From: JANYCO01 sp964437245
GTDB lineage: Bacteria > Bacteroidota > Bacteroidia > Cytophagales > Cytophagaceae
Reading direction: 5' to 3'
Length of the DNA stretch: 64,000 bases
NCBI GenBank assembly: GCA_964437245.1
Contig: CAYTGJ010000006.1
Location: 1-64,000, forward strand
This document shows, piece after piece, positions 60,018 to 64,000 of this stretch. The translations under genes and the position numbers were made by a program. Position 1 is the first letter of the stretch; each line of letters starts with the position of its first letter. The notes under the pieces were generated by a model that was not told the DNA's origin, searched no databases, and saw nothing but the letters and a program-made list of their open reading frames with translations.

Positions 60018-60051
60018 TAAAGGGAAATTTGAACCTTTAAATCCTTATCCT

Positions 60052-60969
60052 ATGAATCTTCTGCATATAGGCCGGGTATTCTCCGGCATGGCCTTACTTT
60101 GCCTTTTGACAGCCTGTGAGAAAGCTCATCATGAATATTCGGAGCATGCGTATGCCGCCGATACAGTATCGTATCCTTATGATCCGGAGAAGTCAGAGCT
60201 TCCTGCACAGCGGATGATGATCCGTAAAGCAGAGATGAATTTCAAAGTCAAAGAGCTTCAGAAAACTTCTCAGAAGATTACGGCGATGACCGCTTATTAC
60301 GGAGGTGAAATATGGAACAGCCATCTGAGAACGGAAATTCAGAATTCGGTGACCAGAAAAATATCAGCAGATTCGTTGCGGGAGGTCATTACTCACCGGC
60401 AAACGAACAATATGCAGATCCGGGTTCCGTCTAAAAATCTGGATAGCTTGCTGACTGCCCTGGAAGAGCTTTCTCTGCTGCTGCATTATAAATCGGTCAC
60501 CAGTGAAAATGTATCGTTGGAATATCTTTCGAACGAACTGAAAGCAAAAAACATGGCCCGTACACAAAGCCGGCTGGAAGGAGCTATGCAAAAAAAGAAA
60601 GCCGGTCTCGAGGAATACACGAATGTAGAATACTCTGGTATTGACATGCAGAATAATGTGATTGATAAACAGATCCAGAACATGTCCTTGATGGATAAGG
60701 TACAGTATAGTACTGTCAATGTATCGATCTACCAGGACAAAGAAGTCTATACGAATGTGATCGCTAATTTGAATGCTGATCGTTTTGACCCTGGATTTTT
60801 TGCTTCTTCGGGGATGGCCATACAGGAAGGCTGGGAATATATGCTGAGTGTACTGGTGTTTTTTATTCGCCTCTGGCCTTTGTATTTGCTGGGATTAGGA
60901 GTGTTTTTCCTGATCCGTTACCTGGATAAATTCAGGTCGAAGGTTTCGAAAGCAGAGGTCGAAAATTAA
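60052..60969 (+). CDS. DUF4349 lipoprotein
   Basis: The 305-residue product has a lipoprotein signal ending LLTAC (Cys at 22), then the DUF4349 domain: MMIRKAEMNFKVKELQKTSQKITAMTAYYGGEIWNS, MQIRVPSKNLDSLLTALEEL, YLSNELKAKNMARTQSRLEGAMQKK (coiled coil) and STVNVSIYQ. A membrane helix at about 262-287 is followed by a basic tail, as is usual in this family. The function is unknown. It precedes gldM by 134 bases. Confidence 0.9.
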   Translation: MNLLHIGRVFSGMALLCLLTACEKAHHEYSEHAYAADTVSYPYDPEKSELPAQRMMIRKAEMNFKVKELQKTSQKITAMTAYYGGEIWNSHLRTEIQNSVTRKISADSLREVITHRQTNNMQIRVPSKNLDSLLTALEELSLLLHYKSVTSENVSLEYLSNELKAKNMARTQSRLEGAMQKKKAGLEEYTNVEYSGIDMQNNVIDKQIQNMSLMDKVQYSTVNVSIYQDKEVYTNVIANLNADRFDPGFFASSGMAIQEGWEYMLSVLVFFIRLWPLYLLGLGVFFLIRYLDKFRSKVSKAEVEN

Positions 60970-61103
60970 AATTACTGGTTTTTCAGGGAGTAAGTAGGAG
61001 ATATCGAAAAAGGTCTTTTGCTTATTCTCTGATTTTTTTTGATGAAGCTGTATCTTTTGAAAAAGGCCTGCATTATGGTTTTAAAATTTAAACTATAAAC
61101 GTT

Positions 61104-62705
61104 ATGGCAGGAACAAAAGAATCTCCAAGGCAGAAGATGATCGGAATGATGTATCTGGTGCTTACCGCTTTGCTCGCTTTACAGGTGAGTTCAGCATTGA
61201 TCTATAAATTTCAGGCATTAAATACAAGCCTGGAAAAGACGGTGGCCAGCAGTGAGGCCGGAAACAGTCAGAAACAGGCTGGTATTGCAAAGCTGGTGGA
61301 ACAGCGGGGGAAAAAGCCCAGAGAAGTAGAGCTGGGAAACCGTGCGCTGGAAATCCGTGTGAAAACACAACAAATGTTGTCAGAGATTGAGACGATCAAA
61401 AAAGAGCTCGTCGAGAAAACCGGAGGATATAATGAGGAAGGCGGTTATAAAGGAGCCAATGAGGAAACAGAGGTAGAAGTGATCATGATCGGAGCCAATG
61501 AAAAATCCGGGAAGGCTTATGCGCTGAAAAAGAAACTGGATGAATACGTCGCTTTCATTAATCAATATGCTCCGGAAAAATTTGAAGGATTGGCGAGACA
61601 TGCCAGTGAAGAACCTTCGTTGAAGAAAAATTCCGATCAGAGAAATAAAGATTATGCACATCTCAATTTCGGACAAACACCGATGGTCGCAGCACTGGCT
61701 GTGCTCAGTGAAACAGAGTCGAAGATTCTGAATATGGAAGCCGCATTGCTTGCAGAGATTCAGAAAGGGATCAGCGATGATGATTTTCCGGTAGATAAGA
61801 TGATGCCGCTGGTAAAACCACAGTCAGAATTTGTCGTAGCGGGGACCAAATACGAAGCAGAAATGTTTATGGTGGCGACCTCTTCGGCGATGAAACCGCA
61901 TATGGAGTTTAACAATGGTGCTATCCCGGTGGATGAGAACGGGATCGGAAAACTTTCTTTTGTAGCCAGCGGCGGGAACTACCGGCCTGACGGGACAGTA
62001 AAGAAAACATGGACGGGTAAGATCAAGATCAAAAAACCAAACGGAGAGGATTCAACCTATCATGTAACACACGAATATACGGTAGTAAAACCGGTGATAC
62101 AGGTGCAGTCGGCTTCGGTACAATCGTTGTATAAAAACTGTGGTAACAAGCTGAATATTTCTGTACCGGCACTGGGGGCTTCCTACCATCCTGTGTTTAA
62201 TGTGGAAGGAGCATCGCTGATCAATGGAGAGCGTCCTGGATCGGTCACCTTGGTGCCAACAGGAGCAAAAGTAAAAGTGAAGGTCAATAACAATGGAAGT
62301 TTTCTGGGAGAAGAAAACTTCGGAGTGAAATTAATTCCTATGCCTTCCATAGAAGTGAAAGTCAATAACCAGAAAGTATCTCCCCTGGAAGGAATTACAG
62401 CCGGCTCTGCCAGAACCATGCTGATCAGAGCTATTCCGGAAAAGAACTTCGCAGAGGCATTGCCGGAAGATGCGGTTTATTTTGTATCGGAAGCTACTAT
62501 TACACTGGCCAGAGGAAAGAAAAAAGTAACGGATATTAAGCTGACAAGCGGAAATAATATTTCGCTGGGAGCAATGGCTCCTGAAATGAAAGCCGGTGAC
62601 CGTATTATTGTAGAAGTTACAAAAGTGAAAAGAAAGAATTTCCGCAACGAGATCGAAGAGGTTTCCGGATTCGGAAGGTATTATGAAACCATTATCCTGA
62701 ACTAA
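61104..62705 (+). CDS. gldM: Gliding motility/type IX secretion protein GldM
   Basis: Inner-membrane protein that with GldL forms the proton-driven motor of the type IX secretion system. The 533 residues begin MAGTKESPRQKMIGMMYLVL; one membrane helix at about 12-33 (MIGMMYLVLTALLALQVSSALI) carries the family-typical start, followed by periplasmic helical and beta domains up to EEVSGFGRYYETIILN. The domain order and length fit the family. Usually gldK, gldL and gldN lie next to gldM in one operon, but here the neighbours are DUF4349 and a convergent SRPBCC gene, so this copy stands alone. Confidence 0.92.
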   Translation: MAGTKESPRQKMIGMMYLVLTALLALQVSSALIYKFQALNTSLEKTVASSEAGNSQKQAGIAKLVEQRGKKPREVELGNRALEIRVKTQQMLSEIETIKKELVEKTGGYNEEGGYKGANEETEVEVIMIGANEKSGKAYALKKKLDEYVAFINQYAPEKFEGLARHASEEPSLKKNSDQRNKDYAHLNFGQTPMVAALAVLSETESKILNMEAALLAEIQKGISDDDFPVDKMMPLVKPQSEFVVAGTKYEAEMFMVATSSAMKPHMEFNNGAIPVDENGIGKLSFVASGGNYRPDGTVKKTWTGKIKIKKPNGEDSTYHVTHEYTVVKPVIQVQSASVQSLYKNCGNKLNISVPALGASYHPVFNVEGASLINGERPGSVTLVPTGAKVKVKVNNNGSFLGEENFGVKLIPMPSIEVKVNNQKVSPLEGITAGSARTMLIRAIPEKNFAEALPEDAVYFVSEATITLARGKKKVTDIKLTSGNNISLGAMAPEMKAGDRIIVEVTKVKRKNFRNEIEEVSGFGRYYETIILN

Positions 62706-62739
62706 AACTATAACGGATTATGTAGTGCGTTTAGGATTT

Positions 62740-62775
62740 GTCCGCAGGTACAGTAATGTCCTGCGGACTACTTTT
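62740..62775 (+). terminator. Terminator after gldM
   Basis: GTCCGCAGG and CCTGCGGAC form nine perfect pairs around an eleven-base loop, followed by TACTTTTA. It lies 35 bases after the gldM stop, before the convergent SRPBCC gene. Confidence 0.7.
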
Positions 62776-62796
62776 ATATCCTGGAAAAAGGAGGCG

Positions 62797-63270
62797 TTAA
62801 ACCCGCTCAGCCTGCTCTTTTAATGCACGGTTCATCTCCTCGAATCCAGCCCGTGTATTTTTGTCGATCATTTTTTTGAACAAAGGAACAAGAATTCCTG
62901 AAAACCGCTCTCCCTGGACTACGGTGGTGGTGCCGTTGTGATGGTCCGTAAGAAGGAAAAAATGTTCTCCGTCAAAAAGTCCCGGGAAAAATAAATGCCC
63001 TAGCCAACGGAATTCTTTAGCTGTTTCGAAAGCCAGAACCCTTGGCCGGAACTTCATTGCCATTCCATCGGGAGGCTGAAGGGATATTTGGAGTTTGTTT
63101 CCTTTCTTTACCTCTCCTTTCAGCGAACGTATGAAAGGATTCCAGTCGGGGTATTTTTTGAAATCGGTCAGAACCTCCCAGACTTTCTGAGAAGAAGCGT
63201 TTACAAGAATTTCGGTCCGGAGGAGTTGAACACCGGAAGCGTTTCTTTCGGAAGTGTCAGAGCGTGTCAT
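62797..63270 (-). CDS. SRPBCC family (polyketide cyclase-like) protein
   Basis: The start MTRSDTSERNASG gives 157 residues; an upstream ATG adds 16 residues that look non-coding. LLRTEILVNASSQKVWEVLTDFKKYPDWNPFIRSLKGEVKKGNKLQI is the usual N-terminal helix-strand part of the START/SRPBCC fold, and GLFDGEHFFLLTDHHNGTTTVVQGERFSGIL and the C-terminal helix FKKMIDKNTRAGFEEMNRALK follow. It binds an unknown hydrophobic ligand. It follows the Crp-type regulator gene on the same strand (93 bases). Confidence 0.88.
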   Translation of the reverse strand: MTRSDTSERNASGVQLLRTEILVNASSQKVWEVLTDFKKYPDWNPFIRSLKGEVKKGNKLQISLQPPDGMAMKFRPRVLAFETAKEFRWLGHLFFPGLFDGEHFFLLTDHHNGTTTVVQGERFSGILVPLFKKMIDKNTRAGFEEMNRALKEQAERV

Positions 63271-63363
63271 AAATATATCTGTACTGAGTTTTTTGTTGTC
63301 AATATAGTACAGACACAAAGATCGGAGAGAAAGGAGCGATTGCTCTTGACAAAAATCAAGAAA

Positions 63364-63951
63364 TCAGGAAAGATGTTTTTTCCGTATCCTGCTGAGGGTT
63401 TCCGGAGACATTCCCAGCATGGAAGCAAGATATTGGAGCGGGACCTGGTTGAAAAGTGCAGGCTGTTGTTCAAACAGCAGATTATACCGTTCTTCCGCAC
63501 TCATATGAAGATGGTGGAATATCCGGTCTTCCATGACAAGGAAACATTTTGCGATAAAGAGTTTGTCGATCTCGCTCCATTGAGGGATGACCTCGCCGAG
63601 ACGATGATAGGTGTCTCTGTCAATGCTGTAGAGTTCGCAGTCGGTCAGTGCCTGGATATTTCTGCGGGCCGGTGTTTGAAAAACAAAACTTGAAAGATCA
63701 GTGATGAATGATCCCTGGGTGGAGATCCATTGCGTTACTTCTTTATCTCCGGCAGCAGCATATATCCTCATGATCCCGGTTTTGATGAATCCCAGCTGAT
63801 CAGAAAGCCGGNNNNNNNNNNAAAGCCGGCCATTTTTAAGAAAATAATCACCTTTTGAAAGGGTCCGGAGTTTGAACTTACTGCTGAGGTGCTGCAGGTC
63901 TTCCTGGGTAATGGCGAAAGCCGCTTTAATATATTGTTCCAGCTCTGTCAT
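63364..63951 (-). CDS. Crp/Fnr family transcriptional regulator (intact after gap correction)
   Basis: The start MTELEQYIKAAFAITQEDL is taken. The 10-N gap at 63812-63821 lies within the gene; its flanks share AAAGCCGG, and removing the Ns and one copy (18 bases) keeps the frame and gives YFLKNGRLSDQLGFIKTG, a natural cyclic-nucleotide-binding-domain sequence of about 189 residues in all. The cNMP domain is about residues 15-120 (GIMRIYAAAGDKEVTQWISTQGSF). The C-terminal part has LQYLASMLGMSPETLSRIRKKHL, a short winged-helix recognition region. It may regulate the SRPBCC gene. Confidence 0.9.
   Translation of the reverse strand: MTELEQYIKAAFAITQEDLQHLSSKFKLRTLSKGDYFLKNGRLXXXXRLSDQLGFIKTGIMRIYAAAGDKEVTQWISTQGSFITDLSSFVFQTPARRNIQALTDCELYSIDRDTYHRLGEVIPQWSEIDKLFIAKCFLVMEDRIFHHLHMSAEERYNLLFEQQPALFNQVPLQYLASMLGMSPETLSRIRKKHLS
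63812..63821. other. Assembly gap of 10 N, probably artefactual
   Basis: Both sides carry AAAGCCGG; merging them restores an uninterrupted regulator gene with no missing sequence. Confidence 0.85.
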
Positions 63952-64000
63952 AGTAAGTTCAGATTTATTTCTCCCATTGGTGGATGACCGCATGCGCCAT

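Overview
The window reads as a chromosomal segment of a Bacteroidota bacterium, probably from the Cytophagales/Chitinophagales side of the phylum. The reasons are: a fused 1000-residue SecDF; a GldM gliding/type IX secretion (T9SS) protein; an M43 metalloprotease ending in a T9SS sorting domain; lipoproteins with SCKKD- or SCGG-type signals; Bacteroidota-typical families (DUF4783 next to nadC, DUF4349, DUF2807, DUF2461, group II GGGP synthase); near absence of Shine-Dalgarno sites; and a TTG/TAnnTTTG promoter before trpE. No rRNA, tRNA, CRISPR array, phage or transposase gene was seen. Three runs of N (2768-2777, 20242-20341, 63812-63821) show a draft scaffold.

Layout. 1-3700: end of a Gly/Met-rich protein, kynureninase, an M28 peptidase broken only by a false gap, and a small lipoprotein. 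3700-6716: a loosely packed accessory patch with a decayed short-chain dehydrogenase, DUF2200, DUF2004-like and RibD/DHFR-like genes. 6717-8356: an ECF sigma factor followed by a membrane protein that joins an anti-sigma-like head to an HtrA-type serine protease. 8496-15639: secreted proteins, nitronate monooxygenase, GNAT-like protein, lytic transglycosylase, LOG protein and epimerase. 15676-17869: trpE-trpG with a complete ribosome-mediated attenuator (15-residue leader peptide containing Trp-Trp-Trp, antiterminator, terminator, promoter). 18004-23100: lysA, a histone H1-like AAKKP-repeat protein, GGGP synthase and two copies of a 150-bp MITE-like element. 23110-36272: AraC regulator, acyl-CoA dehydrogenase, DPP IV, exported pirin, CYTH/DUF2461 operon, GH63-like glycosidase. 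36343-49395: secDF, nadC, glutamate-synthase-like oxidoreductase, aspartate kinase, glutamate dehydrogenase. 49497-64000: envelope proteins, T9SS-exported M43 protease, uvrA, ogt, a gldM without its usual partners, and a Crp-type regulator with an SRPBCC protein.

How the genes work together. Amino-acid metabolism is prominent but scattered: trpEG makes tryptophan and kynU degrades its catabolites (and may feed NAD synthesis, whose nadC is also here); lysC and lysA belong to aspartate-family synthesis; gdhA assimilates ammonium. SecDF supports export, and GldM with the M43 protease represents the T9SS route. uvrA and ogt form a DNA-repair pair.

The strongest signals beyond ordinary genes are the trp attenuator, the sigma/anti-sigma-protease pair, several families of dispersed palindromic intergenic repeats, unusually long perfect terminator hairpins (some reaching into coding sequence), and two 10-N gaps whose flanks overlap so that the genes are really intact.
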